NCBI GenBank assembly: GCA_026418175.1
Contig: JAOABX010000012.1
Location: 24,888-88,887 of the forward strand
Direction of reading: 5' to 3'
Source of the DNA: Flavobacteriales bacterium
GTDB lineage: Bacteria; Bacteroidota; Bacteroidia; CAIKAF01
Length of the DNA stretch: 64,000 nt
Shown here piece after piece: positions 9,457-19,303 of the stretch (positions are counted from its first letter, which is position 1; every line of letters starts with the position of its first letter). The position numbers and the translations under genes are program-made. The notes under the pieces are model-generated. The model was not told the origin of the DNA. It searched no databases and saw only the letters and a list, made by a program, of their open reading frames with translations.

Positions 9457-9723
9457 ATGGCAAAAGATAAATCTGCACCTACGAATACGGGACCTTTAAA
9501 CTCAGGAGCTTTCCCTCTGGGTAAGAAAAACTTCCTGTTACTGGGTGTGGGAATTATTGTTATTATCATTGGATTTTTACTGATGCAAGGAGGCGGCTCA
9601 GCCGACCCCAATGAATTTAATCCTGAAATTTTTAGCTTTCGTCGCATTACTTTGGCTCCTATTGTAGTTCTTCTTGGCTTTGCAATTAACATTGTAGCCA
9701 TTATGAAAAAATTTAACGATTAA
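9457..9723 (+). CDS. DUF3098 small membrane protein
   Basis: The 88-residue protein has two membrane helices (about 25-43 and 64-82) separated by a short loop with [20 protein letters not shown], which fits DUF3098. In Bacteroidota this family commonly sits directly upstream of uppP, often next to ftsX, and here it precedes uppP by 10 bases. The function is unknown; the context suggests a role in envelope growth. Confidence 0.85.
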   Translation: MAKDKSAPTNTGPLNSGAFPLGKKNFLLLGVGIIVIIIGFLLMQGGGSADPNEFNPEIFSFRRITLAPIVVLLGFAINIVAIMKKFND

Positions 9724-9733
9724 TTTTCACACC

Positions 9734-10522
9734 TTGAGTTTTGTTGAAGCTATTATTTTAGCCATTGTAGAAGGCCTTACAGAATTTTTGCCTGTTTCTT
9801 CTACAGGGCATATGATTCTTGCTTCTTCTGCTTTTGGCATTGCGAATGATCCGTTTGTAAAAATGTTTACCGTCGCCATTCAGTTTGGAGCTATATTGAG
9901 TGTAGTGTTTTTATATATAAAACGCTTTGTTCAATCCTTTGAATTTTACTTGCACCTGCTGATTGCATTTATACCTGCAGCCATTATAGGTTTTTTGTTG
10001 AATGATGTTATTGACCAACTATTGGAAAGCGCATTAACAGTAGCTGTTTCGTTAGTTACCGGAGGAATTATTTTACTTTTTGTAGATCGTTGGTTTAAAT
10101 CAAATGAAGAATTTTCTCAACCCCTAACCCGTAAATCAGCGCTGGTAATTGGGTTGTTCCAGGTAATTGCCATGATTCCGGGGGTATCTCGTTCTGCAGC
10201 TACTATTGTAGGTGGACTGACTCAAAAATTAAACCGAAAAACCGCTGCAGAATTTTCATTTTTGCTAGCAGTACCAACCATGCTGGCAGCTACCGTTTAT
10301 AAAATGTATAAATACCATAAGGACATTGGATTTGATTACAACGACATGGGCATTCTGGCACTGGGAAATGTGGTTGCATTTGTTGTGGCTTGGCTGGCTA
10401 TCAAAGCATTTATCAATTACCTTACCCGGTACGGATTTAAAGTATTTGGCATTTACCGCATTGCCATCGGATTGATTATCCTTTTGCTGTATGCGCTGGG
10501 ATATAACTTACAAATGGTATGA
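9734..10522 (+). CDS. uppP: Undecaprenyl-diphosphatase
   Basis: UppP (BacA) dephosphorylates undecaprenyl diphosphate on the periplasmic face to recycle the lipid carrier for peptidoglycan and O-antigen, and confers bacitracin tolerance. The 262-residue polytopic protein shows both family signatures: [14 protein letters not shown] (13-26, with Glu17 and His26) and PGVSRSAAT (149-157, with Arg153). The start is TTG at 9734, since no in-frame ATG precedes the first conserved motif. The stop overlaps the truB start in ATGA, implying translational coupling. Confidence 0.97.
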   Translation: MSFVEAIILAIVEGLTEFLPVSSTGHMILASSAFGIANDPFVKMFTVAIQFGAILSVVFLYIKRFVQSFEFYLHLLIAFIPAAIIGFLLNDVIDQLLESALTVAVSLVTGGIILLFVDRWFKSNEEFSQPLTRKSALVIGLFQVIAMIPGVSRSAATIVGGLTQKLNRKTAAEFSFLLAVPTMLAATVYKMYKYHKDIGFDYNDMGILALGNVVAFVVAWLAIKAFINYLTRYGFKVFGIYRIAIGLIILLLYALGYNLQMV

Positions 10523-11211
10523 AACCCCAATTTGATTTTGAAGCAGGAGAAATTTTATTGTTTGATAAACCCTTTGACTGGAGTTCGTTTGATGTTGTAA
10601 AAAAAATACGCTACCTGCTGAAAAAAAAAGCCGGCAAAGAAATAAAAGTAGGGCATGCAGGTACTCTGGATCCATACGCTACAGGCTTACTTATCTTATG
10701 CACGGGCAAAGCCACCAAAAAAATAGAAGCCATTCAAGCCGCTGAAAAAGAATATACTGGAATTATTCAACTGGGTGCTACTACCCCTTCATTTGATTTG
10801 GAAACCGAGCCCGTGCAGTCATTTCCAACAGCTCATATCACCCAAGAAGAAGTTCAAAAGGTATTAAAAACCTTTATTGGCCCACAAATGCAGTTGGCTC
10901 CAGCTTTTTCTGCCAAGATGATCAACGGCAAGCGTGCCTATGAGTTGGCTCGCAAAGGAAAGGAAGTGGATTTAAAACCCCATGCCGTAATCATCTATGA
11001 ACTGGAGGCATCGCTGAAAGAGGACTTTTCGTTGCATTTCAGGGTGCGTTGCAGCAAAGGAACCTATATCCGTACATTGGCTAACGACATCGGCAAAGCA
11101 TTGCACAGTGGAGGGTATTTATCCCAATTGTCCCGTACAGCCATTGGGCCTTACCAATTAAAAGATGCGTGGAGTATTGAAGCGTTTATTGCGATGATGC
11201 AAGAAGAATAA
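10519..11211 (+). CDS. truB: tRNA pseudouridine(55) synthase
   Basis: TruB isomerises U55 in the T-loop of tRNAs. The 230-residue protein has the catalytic motif [12 protein letters not shown] with Asp51, the downstream YTGIIQLG strand and the [16 protein letters not shown] motif. It lacks the long C-terminal PUA extension of the E. coli enzyme, as is usual for the shorter type. It is coupled to uppP through a 4-base overlap, the conserved Bacteroidota order DUF3098-uppP-truB. Confidence 0.97.
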   Translation: MKPQFDFEAGEILLFDKPFDWSSFDVVKKIRYLLKKKAGKEIKVGHAGTLDPYATGLLILCTGKATKKIEAIQAAEKEYTGIIQLGATTPSFDLETEPVQSFPTAHITQEEVQKVLKTFIGPQMQLAPAFSAKMINGKRAYELARKGKEVDLKPHAVIIYELEASLKEDFSLHFRVRCSKGTYIRTLANDIGKALHSGGYLSQLSRTAIGPYQLKDAWSIEAFIAMMQEE

Positions 11212-11386
11212 AAACACATGTCCAAATGATACTCTCTTCGATTTTCGATGCTGAAACGCATACTGAAAACCATCCGAGAGAAATGATTAACCTGAAAATT
11301 AATCCTCCCACAACCTTAAATATAATTTAATTGGCCAAAGATTTCGTCAAAATATTTCAGATTACTTATTCATTGCCTTAAAATAC

Positions 11387-11394
11387 TACCTTTG
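11387..11394 (+). promoter_or_regulatory. TAnnTTTG -7 element of queA
   Basis: TACCTTTG lies 30 bases before the queA ATG and matches the -7 consensus exactly. The 175 bases between truB and this element hold no gene; a loose inverted repeat (CTCTC near 11231 and GAGAG near 11276) is the only structure seen there. Confidence 0.5.
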
Positions 11395-11424
11395 CACGCT
11401 AAATTATTAAAACCCCGTAAGGTT

Positions 11425-12474
11425 ATGAAGTTATCTCAATTCCGCTACAAAGAGCCAGCTGAGCTAATTGCCCAGTATCCAACCCCCAATCGCGATGAAG
11501 CCCGTTTGATGGTAGTGCACCGTAAAACCGGAAAGATTGAACACAAAATTTTTAAGGATCTGGTAAAATATTTTGATGATGGCGATGTGATGATCATCAA
11601 CAATACTAAGGTTTTTCCTGCCCGAATGTATGGCAACAAAGAAAAAACCGGTGCCAAAATCGAAGTATTTCTGCTACGCGAACTGGATCATGAAAGCAAA
11701 TTATGGGATGTATTGGTTGACCCAGCCCGTAAAATTCGCATAGGAAATAAATTATACTTTGGAGACAACGATGCCTTAGTGGCCGAAGTAATAGACAACA
11801 CTACATCCCGCGGGCGGACATTACGATTTCTATACGACGGCTCTCACGAAGAATTTAAAAAACTGTTAGACAGTTTAGGCCATACCCCTTTGCCCAAATA
11901 CATCAAACGAGAAGCAGAACCCGAAGATCGTGAACGTTACCAAACCATATTTGCCAAAGTAGAAGGTGCTGTTGCTGCCCCAACCGGCGGATTGCATTTT
12001 AGCAGAGAGCTGATGAAACGCATGGAAATAAAAGGAGTTAACTTTGCTGAACTCACTCTTCATATTGGCTTAGGGGCTTTCCGTCCGGTAGAAGTTGAAG
12101 ATCTTACTAAGCACAAAATGGATTCGGAAGAAGTAATTATTCCCCAAGAAACTGCCGATATCGTTAATAAAGCCATTGATGCTAAAAAGAAAGTTTGTGC
12201 CGTTGATACATCCGTGATGCGGGCTATCGAAACTTCCGTTTCAACCGACGGACACTTAAAACCATATAAAGGATGGACCAATAAATTTATTTTTCCACCT
12301 TATGATTTTAGCGTGGCAAACTGTATGATTACTAACTTTCACCGGTCAGAATCTACCTTATTTATGATGGTGGCTGCCTTTGCCGGTTTAGATTTGCTGC
12401 AGGAAGCTTACAAAGAAGCTATTAAAGAAAAATACCGTTTCCTTTCATACGGCGATGCTATGCTGATATTATAA
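11425..12474 (+). CDS. queA: S-adenosylmethionine:tRNA ribosyltransferase-isomerase
   Basis: QueA transfers and isomerises the ribosyl group of SAM onto 7-aminomethyl-7-deazaguanine at tRNA position 34, giving epoxyqueuosine. The 349 residues match the family. The N-terminus [17 protein letters not shown], the central [35 protein letters not shown] and the C-terminal [12 protein letters not shown] are all recognisable family motifs. I chose ATG 11425; the frame extends upstream only to a TTG inside the promoter element. Other queuosine genes are not in the window. Confidence 0.97.
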   Translation: MKLSQFRYKEPAELIAQYPTPNRDEARLMVVHRKTGKIEHKIFKDLVKYFDDGDVMIINNTKVFPARMYGNKEKTGAKIEVFLLRELDHESKLWDVLVDPARKIRIGNKLYFGDNDALVAEVIDNTTSRGRTLRFLYDGSHEEFKKLLDSLGHTPLPKYIKREAEPEDRERYQTIFAKVEGAVAAPTGGLHFSRELMKRMEIKGVNFAELTLHIGLGAFRPVEVEDLTKHKMDSEEVIIPQETADIVNKAIDAKKKVCAVDTSVMRAIETSVSTDGHLKPYKGWTNKFIFPPYDFSVANCMITNFHRSESTLFMMVAAFAGLDLLQEAYKEAIKEKYRFLSYGDAMLIL

Positions 12475-12490
12475 TACCCTGATAAACTGA

Positions 12491-12498
12491 TAACTTTG
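12491..12498 (+). promoter_or_regulatory. TAnnTTTG -7 element of the acyl-CoA dehydrogenase gene
   Basis: TAACTTTG, 76 bases upstream of the ATG at 12575 and 16 bases after queA, matches the -7 consensus; it implies a leader of about 70 nt. Confidence 0.4.
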
Positions 12499-12574
12499 TT
12501 TGCAAACTAAACAATTCTTGAATGAACTGATTATATTTTTAAATTCGATTGTAAAAACATTAAAAAACTGAGCC

Positions 12575-13753
12575 ATGTATCAAGACCGGTATCAACACCA
12601 CGATTATTATCTAATGGATGAATTACTAACCGAAGAACACAAACTCATTCGGGAAACAGTTCGCAATTGGGTAAAAAAAGAACTCAGCCCCATCATTGAG
12701 GATTATGCACAGCAAGCAAAATTTCCAAAACAGTTGATACCCGGTTTGGCAGAAATTGGAGCCTTTGGCCCTTACATTCCTACGGAATATGGAGGGCAAG
12801 GATTAGACCAGATTTCGTATGGTATAATTATGCAAGAACTGGAGCGTGGTGATTCAGGCATTCGTTCTACAGCTTCAGTTCAGTCGAGCCTGGTGATGTA
12901 TCCCATTTACACCTATGGTACGGAAGAACAACGTAAAAAATATCTTCCCAAGTTGGCTAGTGGCGAATGGATTGGCAGCTTTGGACTAACAGAACCCAAT
13001 CATGGTTCTGACCCCGGAAGCATGATTACCCACATAAAAGATATGGGAGATTATTACGTATTGAATGGTTCAAAAATGTGGATTTCTAATGCCCCAATAT
13101 GCGATATTGCTGTAGTTTGGGCCAAGGATGAAAGCGGAACGATTCGTGGAATGATAGTGGAGCGTGGAATGGAAGGCTTTTCAACCCCTGAAACTCATGG
13201 CAAATGGTCGCTACGTGCATCAGCTACTGGTGAGCTGGTATTTGATAATGTAAAAGTGCCTAAAGAAAATGTATTTCCTGAAATACGAGGATTAAAAGGC
13301 CCGTTAAGTTGCCTTAATTCGGCAAGATATGGTATTGCATGGGGAGCCATTGGTGCAGCATTGGATTGTTATGATACAGCCTTGCGTTATTCCAAAGAGC
13401 GTATTCAATTTGGAAAGCCAATAGCTTCCTTCCAACTTCAGCAAAAAAAGCTGGCTGAAATGATTACTGAAATTACTAAGGCACAATTACTAACTTGGAG
13501 GCTGGGCGTTTTGAAAAATGAAAACCGCGCCACCCCAGCTCAAATATCTATGGCTAAGCGAAATAATGTAGCCATGGCTCTTAACATTGCCCGAGAAGCA
13601 CGTCAAATTCTGGGAGGGATGGGAATTACCGGAGAATATTCAATCATGCGTCACAGTATGAATTTAGAATCAGTAGTTACGTATGAGGGAACGCATGATA
13701 TTCACCTGCTTATTACAGGAATGGATATTACAGGTATTTCAGCATTCAGCTAG
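12575..13753 (+). CDS. Acyl-CoA dehydrogenase, glutaryl-CoA dehydrogenase type
   Basis: The 392-residue FAD enzyme has the N-terminal helical domain (about 18-125), the middle beta domain (FGLTEPNHGSDPGSM, 135-150) and the C-terminal helical domain. The catalytic Glu371 in TYEGTHDIH and Arg97 in the RSTASVQSSLVM motif are those of glutaryl-CoA dehydrogenase, which dehydrogenates and decarboxylates glutaryl-CoA to crotonyl-CoA in lysine and tryptophan breakdown. The ARQILGGMGITGEY motif supports the family. No electron-transfer flavoprotein or lysine-degradation genes are adjacent, so the substrate is inferred from these residues alone. Confidence 0.9.
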   Translation: MYQDRYQHHDYYLMDELLTEEHKLIRETVRNWVKKELSPIIEDYAQQAKFPKQLIPGLAEIGAFGPYIPTEYGGQGLDQISYGIIMQELERGDSGIRSTASVQSSLVMYPIYTYGTEEQRKKYLPKLASGEWIGSFGLTEPNHGSDPGSMITHIKDMGDYYVLNGSKMWISNAPICDIAVVWAKDESGTIRGMIVERGMEGFSTPETHGKWSLRASATGELVFDNVKVPKENVFPEIRGLKGPLSCLNSARYGIAWGAIGAALDCYDTALRYSKERIQFGKPIASFQLQQKKLAEMITEITKAQLLTWRLGVLKNENRATPAQISMAKRNNVAMALNIAREARQILGGMGITGEYSIMRHSMNLESVVTYEGTHDIHLLITGMDITGISAFS

Positions 13754-13826
13754 AAATTGATGCAGCGAAATACTTAGCTAAAAAATCTTACGTTTATACA
13801 AACTCTATTAAATAAAATTTATTTGT

Positions 13827-14276
13827 ATGAAGAATTTGAAACTGTTTTCAATTTTAGGTGCATTAAGTATTATTATTTTTTTAAATAGTTGCGATAAATC
13901 TGAACAATACGCAGTAACATGTCGTATTGATGGCCAGGAATGGCTGAGTAAAGGGACTGTTTTAGCTATAGTAGGCGCTAATGGATTATTAATTAACGCT
14001 ACAAGCAATACCTTGTATCCCATAGCAATAAGTATTAAAAACTACGATAGTTTGGGTGTATATGCATTAGATAGTTTGAATAATGCCTTTTTATATGGCA
14101 GCTCGTTGAGTTCAGGATATTATGCACGATTGGCAAAACCGGGAATCATTGAAGTAACTGAATTTAGTGCAGCTGATAAACGAGTGAAAGGGACTTTTTC
14201 TCTAACAGCTTTTAAAACCAATGGTGATTCTGTAGTAGTTACAGATGGCACCTTTAATGTTTTTTATCAAAATTAA
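13827..14276 (+). CDS. Putative lipoprotein, unknown function
   Basis: The 149-residue product starts with a signal peptide and a lipobox ending in Cys22 (IFLNSC), followed by a probable beta-sandwich with YAVTCRIDGQEW near the N-terminus. Small lipoproteins of this layout are common in Bacteroidota (they recall the DUF6252 type, not verified). It ends 11 bases before the convergent KAS III-like gene. No partner or substrate can be inferred. Confidence 0.75.
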   Translation: MKNLKLFSILGALSIIIFLNSCDKSEQYAVTCRIDGQEWLSKGTVLAIVGANGLLINATSNTLYPIAISIKNYDSLGVYALDSLNNAFLYGSSLSSGYYARLAKPGIIEVTEFSAADKRVKGTFSLTAFKTNGDSVVVTDGTFNVFYQN

Positions 14277-14287
14277 TGAAGTAGAAT

Positions 14288-15229
14288 CTATGCCTGAATA
14301 AACATAGAACCAAAAGAATATCCTCCCCCGAATACAGCTACCAAAATTTTTTGACCTTTCTGAATAAAGGGTAAGGTTTCTGCAAAACCAATTCCAAAGC
14401 CACAACAACCGGTATTCCCATACTTATGTGTATTAAGCACTAATTTCTCATCCGGCAATTGAAGCTCTTTAGCTACATGGCGAGATATCCTCAAATTTGC
14501 TTGATGGGGGATGAAATAGTCAATGTCATCAATTGAAAGTTTAAATTTCTCCAGCACTTTTATACTTTCCTTATACATGTATTCGCAGGCATGAATAAAT
14601 ACATCACGGCCAATGGGCATAGGAAAAATCCCTTCCCAGGGACGTAAGTACACTGCTTCGGTAGCCTTGCCTACGGTAGCAGCCCCCCCCGTATGAATAT
14701 GTTTCACTTCCATGTCGGTATCATGTTGGCGTTCTTTAGAAATAGAAAAAGCCACTGCACCATCTCCCCAAAGAGGACCAGACACCTTGTCAGTATCATC
14801 AAAATACGCTGTATTATGTTCACTACCCACAATTAAAGCCCTAGTAGCTTTCCCAGTGGCAAAATAACCTTCTACAATTTCAAATGCATTGAGAATAGAT
14901 GAACAAGCTGTAGAAACACTAAGGGTAGGAATGTCAGGAATTCCCAAGTGATGCTGCACAAAATGTGCTAATGTAACCACAGTATCATATGGCGTATAGG
15001 TTGCACCAATAATAAGGTCAAATTGGGGTTTATATCCAAGCTTTTCTATGAGGGCATTCACTGCCTCAACTCCCATGGTATTGGTATTTTCTCCTTCGGG
15101 GCACATGCGACGTTCCAAAATACCAGTACGCTCTACAATCCACTCATTAGATATACCGCAAGTACGGGCAAAATGTTCATTACCCAACACCTTTGCCGGA
15201 ACATACCTTGCTATGGAATTTATGAACAT
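14288..15229 (-). CDS. 3-oxoacyl-ACP synthase III-like thiolase-fold enzyme
   Basis: The 313-residue protein shows the KAS III catalytic triad: Cys109 in STACSS, His242 in HQANLRI and Asn272 in the KYGNTG context. KAS III condenses an acyl-CoA with malonyl-ACP to start fatty-acid synthesis. However, GNTGCCGFGIGFAE departs from the usual NTSAASIP of housekeeping FabH, so it may be a paralogue with another acceptor or product, for example an alkylresorcinol/flexirubin or beta-ketone type pathway. I chose ATG 15229; a TTG three codons upstream is the alternative. A strong terminator separates it from the upstream pyrophosphatase gene. Confidence 0.85.
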   Translation of the reverse strand: MFINSIARYVPAKVLGNEHFARTCGISNEWIVERTGILERRMCPEGENTNTMGVEAVNALIEKLGYKPQFDLIIGATYTPYDTVVTLAHFVQHHLGIPDIPTLSVSTACSSILNAFEIVEGYFATGKATRALIVGSEHNTAYFDDTDKVSGPLWGDGAVAFSISKERQHDTDMEVKHIHTGGAATVGKATEAVYLRPWEGIFPMPIGRDVFIHACEYMYKESIKVLEKFKLSIDDIDYFIPHQANLRISRHVAKELQLPDEKLVLNTHKYGNTGCCGFGIGFAETLPFIQKGQKILVAVFGGGYSFGSMFIQA

Positions 15230-15305
15230 CTTGGTCAAATATGCGAAATATGTATAAATAAAGTGTCTCTATCACGCAAAAAACTCTACAAAATATAACA
15301 CTAAT

Positions 15306-15333
15306 AAAAAGCCCCGGTACAAAACGGGGCTTT
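15306..15333 (-). terminator. Rho-independent terminator of the pyrophosphatase gene
   Basis: A 9-bp stem (15308-15316 with 15325-15333, core GCCCCG/CGGGGC) has an 8-base loop and a T-rich tail on the minus strand. It lies 11 bases after the stop of the gene at 15344. Confidence 0.85.
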
Positions 15334-15343
15334 GATGATTAGA

Positions 15344-18106
15344 TTATTTTTTGGCTGTTGGTTCAGTTGGTTTATTCAATTCTACCGAAAATTTGATAGT
15401 TACATTTTCACCCACGGATGCCTTAGCCCCAGAAACCCCATAATCAAAACGATTTACAGTAACTTCTCCTTCAAATGCGGCCAAATCAGTTCCCCATTGA
15501 GTAGTGGTTTTACCAAAATAAGTAAACGGAAGATCCAGGTCTTTAGTAACACCTTTCATGGTTAATATACCTTTAGCTACGTATCCGGTAGTTGCTTTTT
15601 CAATTTTATCAGCCTTAAATTCAATGTATGGGAAATTAGCCGCATCAAAAAAGTCAGGCGAATTCAGATGTTCATCTCTTCCTTTGTTGCCGGTATTAAT
15701 GGTTGCAACAGGTATTTTAACATAAATCTTAGCAGAATTCAAATCGCCAGTGGATTCATAGGTTCCTGAAATTTCACTGAAAGTTCCTTTAGCATCAGAA
15801 AGGAAATGACGAACCCGGAAGTCAACAAAAGCATGGCTGGTATCAATGTACCAACTTCCAGTTAAATCCTGCAAATCAGCCGTTGCTTCAGAAAGCATTT
15901 GTTTGGTCTGATCAAATTGAGCTTGCTTTTGCTCATCATGCTTTCCACCAAGGTTGCTCAGAATTGGAGCAATTACTAATCCTACTAAACAAGTAAGCTT
16001 AATTAAAATATTCATAGACGGGCCGGAAGTGTCTTTAAAGGGATCTCCTACAGTATCTCCGGTAACCGCAGCTTTATGTGGGTCGCTACCTTTGTAATAA
16101 ACTTGGCCTTGAATGGTTACGCCTTTTTCAAATGATTTTTTGGCATTGTCCCATGCGCCTCCGGCATTATTTTGAAATAAAGCCCAAAGCACACCACTTA
16201 CACATACACCCGCCATGTATGCCCCCAAAGGTTCGGGCCCCATGATAAAGCCAATAAGTATGGGCGTAATAATGGTAATTGCACCAGGCAACATCATTTC
16301 ACGAATAGCGGCTTGTGTTGAAATTTCAACGCATTTGCCATATTCTGGCTTCCCGGTTCCTTCCATAATTCCCGGAATTTCACGGAACTGACGGCGAACC
16401 TCATTTACCATATCCATGGCAGCTTTACCAACGGAACTCATGGCTAAAGCTGAAAACACAACGGGAATCATTCCACCTACAAACAAGGCCGCCAATACAT
16501 CTGCTTTAAAGATATTAATTCCATCAATACCTGTAAAAGTTACATAAGCTGCGAACAATGCTAAGGCGGTTAATGCCGCTGAAGCTATTGCAAACCCTTT
16601 ACCAATAGCAGCCGTAGTATTTCCAACAGAATCCAAGATATCTGTTTTAGTACGCACTTCTTTCGGCAACTCACTCATTTCAGCCACACCACCGGCATTA
16701 TCAGCAATTGGCCCAAAAGCATCAATGGCTAACTGCATAGCAGTAGTAGCCATCATGGAGGCAGCAGCAATGGATACGCCATAAAAGCCGGCAAGAACAT
16801 AAGATCCCCAAATAGCTCCTGCAAATAATATTACAGGCATAGCCGTACTCATCATTCCAAGTGATAAACCGGCAATAATATTTGTAGCTGCACCGGTACC
16901 CGATTTTTCTACTACTCCCACTACCGGTTTTTTACCCAGACCTGTATAATACTCGGTAATGAATGAAATTGCGCCACCTACAAACATTCCAACAACCACT
17001 GCGCCGAACACCCGAATGGATGAAATCTCTATCTTCTCTTCCATTCCAAAAAATGACATTTTCATGGTTTCGGGCAACATCCAGTCAATTACAAAATAAG
17101 AAGTAATTAGTGCTAAAATGATTGAACCCCAATTCCCTTTGTTTAGAGCCGCCTGTACTTTATTTTCATTTGTATCCGCACTATCCTTTACACTTACAAA
17201 GAAAAATCCAATCAGTGAAAAAACAATGCCTAAACCTGCTATCACAATGGGAAGAATTACTGGGCCAATACCTCCGAAAGGGTCTGTAATTGAACCTCCC
17301 ATATCTTTAATTACATAATTTCCAAGTACCATGGCTGCAAGAACAGTAGCTACATATGAACCGAAAAGGTCAGCTCCCATTCCAGCCACATCCCCTACGT
17401 TATCGCCCACATTATCTGCAATTGTTGCCGGATTACGCGGATCATCTTCCGGAATTCCTGCTTCTACTTTTCCTACTAAGTCAGCCCCAACATCGGCAGC
17501 TTTAGTATAAATTCCACCACCTACCCGAGCAAACAACGCAATTGATTCGGCACCTAAAGAAAATCCGGCTAATGCTTCCAAAACTTTGGTCATCCCTTCG
17601 TTGCCAGTCCATTCACCCCCCATAAACCAATTATACAAAATAGCAAAGAGCATGCTGAGTCCCAAAACTGCCAAACCTGCAACTCCCATTCCCATTACAC
17701 TTCCACCTGTAAAAGAAACTTTCAAGGCTTTACTCAAGGAAGTACGGGCCGCTTCGGCTGTACGAACATTTGCTTTGGTAGCTATTCGCATTCCGATAAA
17801 GCCAGCCAGGGCACTGAAAACTGCTCCAATAATAAATGCTACTACAATGAACCAGTGAGAATGTTCTGCTTTAATGCCTTCCACTGTTGAGATGAGGCCT
17901 AACAAGATGCCGGCAATCACAACAAAGATTGCCAGAATACGATATTCTGCTTTTAAAAAGGCCATTGCACCGTCGGCAATTGCATTAGCAATAGTTTGCA
18001 TTTTTTCATTTCCGGCCTGTTGTTTACTTACCCAGGCAAACTGAACAAAGGTGTAGATCAGTGCTAATACACCAAACAGAGGAAGCAGGTAATACAAATT
18101 CTCCAT
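15344..18106 (-). CDS. hppA: Membrane-bound ion-pumping pyrophosphatase with C-terminal YceI domain
   Basis: Residues 1 to about 725 form a full membrane pyrophosphatase with about 16 helices, which hydrolyses PPi to pump H+ or Na+. Substrate motifs are present (GGGIYTKAADVGADLVGKVE, DDPRNPATIADNVGDNVGD). Ala499-Ala500 in GNTTAAIGKG, instead of a Lys, is the signature of K+-dependent, often Na+-pumping members. After a Gln/Lys-rich linker (about 725-747) comes a complete YceI-like lipocalin domain (about 748-920: WYIDTSHAFVDFRVRH, MKGVTKDLDLPF, RFDYGV). Both ends of this pump face the periplasm, where YceI proteins act, so the fusion is topologically sensible. YceI proteins bind polyisoprenoids. 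ATG 18106 starts the first helix, downstream of a perfect promoter. Confidence 0.95.
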   Translation of the reverse strand: MENLYYLLPLFGVLALIYTFVQFAWVSKQQAGNEKMQTIANAIADGAMAFLKAEYRILAIFVVIAGILLGLISTVEGIKAEHSHWFIVVAFIIGAVFSALAGFIGMRIATKANVRTAEAARTSLSKALKVSFTGGSVMGMGVAGLAVLGLSMLFAILYNWFMGGEWTGNEGMTKVLEALAGFSLGAESIALFARVGGGIYTKAADVGADLVGKVEAGIPEDDPRNPATIADNVGDNVGDVAGMGADLFGSYVATVLAAMVLGNYVIKDMGGSITDPFGGIGPVILPIVIAGLGIVFSLIGFFFVSVKDSADTNENKVQAALNKGNWGSIILALITSYFVIDWMLPETMKMSFFGMEEKIEISSIRVFGAVVVGMFVGGAISFITEYYTGLGKKPVVGVVEKSGTGAATNIIAGLSLGMMSTAMPVILFAGAIWGSYVLAGFYGVSIAAASMMATTAMQLAIDAFGPIADNAGGVAEMSELPKEVRTKTDILDSVGNTTAAIGKGFAIASAALTALALFAAYVTFTGIDGINIFKADVLAALFVGGMIPVVFSALAMSSVGKAAMDMVNEVRRQFREIPGIMEGTGKPEYGKCVEISTQAAIREMMLPGAITIITPILIGFIMGPEPLGAYMAGVCVSGVLWALFQNNAGGAWDNAKKSFEKGVTIQGQVYYKGSDPHKAAVTGDTVGDPFKDTSGPSMNILIKLTCLVGLVIAPILSNLGGKHDEQKQAQFDQTKQMLSEATADLQDLTGSWYIDTSHAFVDFRVRHFLSDAKGTFSEISGTYESTGDLNSAKIYVKIPVATINTGNKGRDEHLNSPDFFDAANFPYIEFKADKIEKATTGYVAKGILTMKGVTKDLDLPFTYFGKTTTQWGTDLAAFEGEVTVNRFDYGVSGAKASVGENVTIKFSVELNKPTEPTAKK

Positions 18107-18149
18107 GGTTATCTGCGTTTTAGGTTTATTTTGTGTTGTAAAAGGACGG

Positions 18150-18180
18150 CAAAAGTAGGAGTTTCCGCCCAAAAAGCAAA
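18150..18180 (-). promoter_or_regulatory. Full Bacteroidota promoter of the pyrophosphatase gene
   Basis: The minus strand reads TTTG (18180-18177), 19 bases, then TACTTTTG (18157-18150): exact -33 and -7 elements with the consensus spacing. The leader to ATG 18106 is about 40 nt. Confidence 0.75.
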
Positions 18181-18250
18181 AACACCTTACAACTAATTAG
18201 AAATGAGAAAACTATCTAAAATTTAAAGAATATTATTTGGTAACATATTA

Positions 18251-19276
18251 TTATTTAAACAATGCTTTTAAACGGTCAAATTCATTTTTGGTAATTTCAA
18301 TGTTTCCACCCCCAATTCCAAAATTTACATACCCGTAATACTGGCTTCCTAATCGCTCAATGTTATCGTATGGCTTCAACACCACATAGCCGTTGCTTCG
18401 CAGAGCTGCTTTTTCCTGGGTTGACAAGGCATTCAAACGATCCTGTTCAGTAGCAAATTCTTGAATATTATTCAACTTTCGTAATCGTGCTAACTCTTCT
18501 TTCAACCTGCGTTCTGCTTCTTCTTGTTCCCATTTCAACCGGGCTTCTTCCTCATCTTTCAATCGCTTCTCTTCGGCTTCACTTTTCAGCCGGGCTTCTT
18601 CCTCCTCTTTCAGTCTTTTCTCTTCAGCTTCCCGTTTCAACCGGGCTTCTTCCTCCTCTTTCAATCGCTTCTCCTCGGCTTCCCGCTTCAACCGAGCTTC
18701 TTCCTCCTCTTTCAGTCGTTTTTCTTCGGCTTCACGTTTCAATCGAGCTTCTTCCTCCTCTTTTCGCTTGCGTTCCTGCTCCAACTTAGCCAAATATTGT
18801 TCATTCCCCGATTTTATAGCTTCTACTTTTTTCTCTTGGGCTTTAAGCGTTCGTAAATGCTCCTGCTCCAAAACCAGCGAATACTCACGTTCATCAAACT
18901 TAATTCGTCCTGTTTCCTCGGATAAATTATCCATCGGCTTAAATACCAAAACATCCAGATAAAAGGGCATTAAGCCTTCTTCGTAAATTTCTTTAGGTAC
19001 TTTAGTATCTATAACAAACTTACGGGTAACATATCCGTTTAGAATAAACTCTACATCAAATACCGACTGAAAATCCAATTCCAACTTATACCTTCCATCA
19101 GGCTTTGATGTATAATTCTTTTTATTTTTTCCACCTTTTGAAACCGCGATAGTAACGATAGTTGGAGGGCCATCATCAGGTTTTACAAGGCCTTCAACCG
19201 TAATAAATTTATCCTGGGCCGTAAGTGAAAAAATGGCTGAAAAAAATAGAAAAACTAAAATCAATCGAACAATCAT
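18251..19276 (-). CDS. Secreted coiled-coil protein with 17-residue repeats
   Basis: The 341-residue product has a signal peptide (about 1-20), a carboxypeptidase-regulatory/CNA-B-like beta domain (about 25-95) and a long helical region (about 130-260) made of a near-identical 17-residue unit (EEEEARLKREAEEKRLK) in four full copies plus a part. A C-terminal globular segment of about 60 residues (LRSNGYVVLKPYDN...FGIGGG) follows. The repeat gives a single highly charged helix or coiled coil, probably a periplasmic spacer. The function is unknown; the layout recalls envelope scaffold proteins. Confidence 0.8.
   Translation of the reverse strand: MIVRLILVFLFFSAIFSLTAQDKFITVEGLVKPDDGPPTIVTIAVSKGGKNKKNYTSKPDGRYKLELDFQSVFDVEFILNGYVTRKFVIDTKVPKEIYEEGLMPFYLDVLVFKPMDNLSEETGRIKFDEREYSLVLEQEHLRTLKAQEKKVEAIKSGNEQYLAKLEQERKRKEEEEARLKREAEEKRLKEEEEARLKREAEEKRLKEEEEARLKREAEEKRLKEEEEARLKSEAEEKRLKDEEEARLKWEQEEAERRLKEELARLRKLNNIQEFATEQDRLNALSTQEKAALRSNGYVVLKPYDNIERLGSQYYGYVNFGIGGGNIEITKNEFDRLKALFK
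18540..18776 (-). repeat. Tandem 51-bp coding repeats
   Basis: Units start at 18540, 18591, 18642 and 18693, each 51 bp, followed by a partial copy from 18744. The length is a multiple of three and keeps the frame of the gene at 18251. Copies differ by a few bases, mostly synonymous, which suggests slippage or recombination followed by drift. Confidence 0.9.
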
Positions 19277-19303
19277 GTGCTACCTAACGTCAATACGGGT
19301 TGA

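Noticed and set aside
11212-11386. A riboswitch or small RNA between truB and queA
   Set aside because: Only a loose inverted repeat was seen; no preQ1-type or other known fold could be built by eye.
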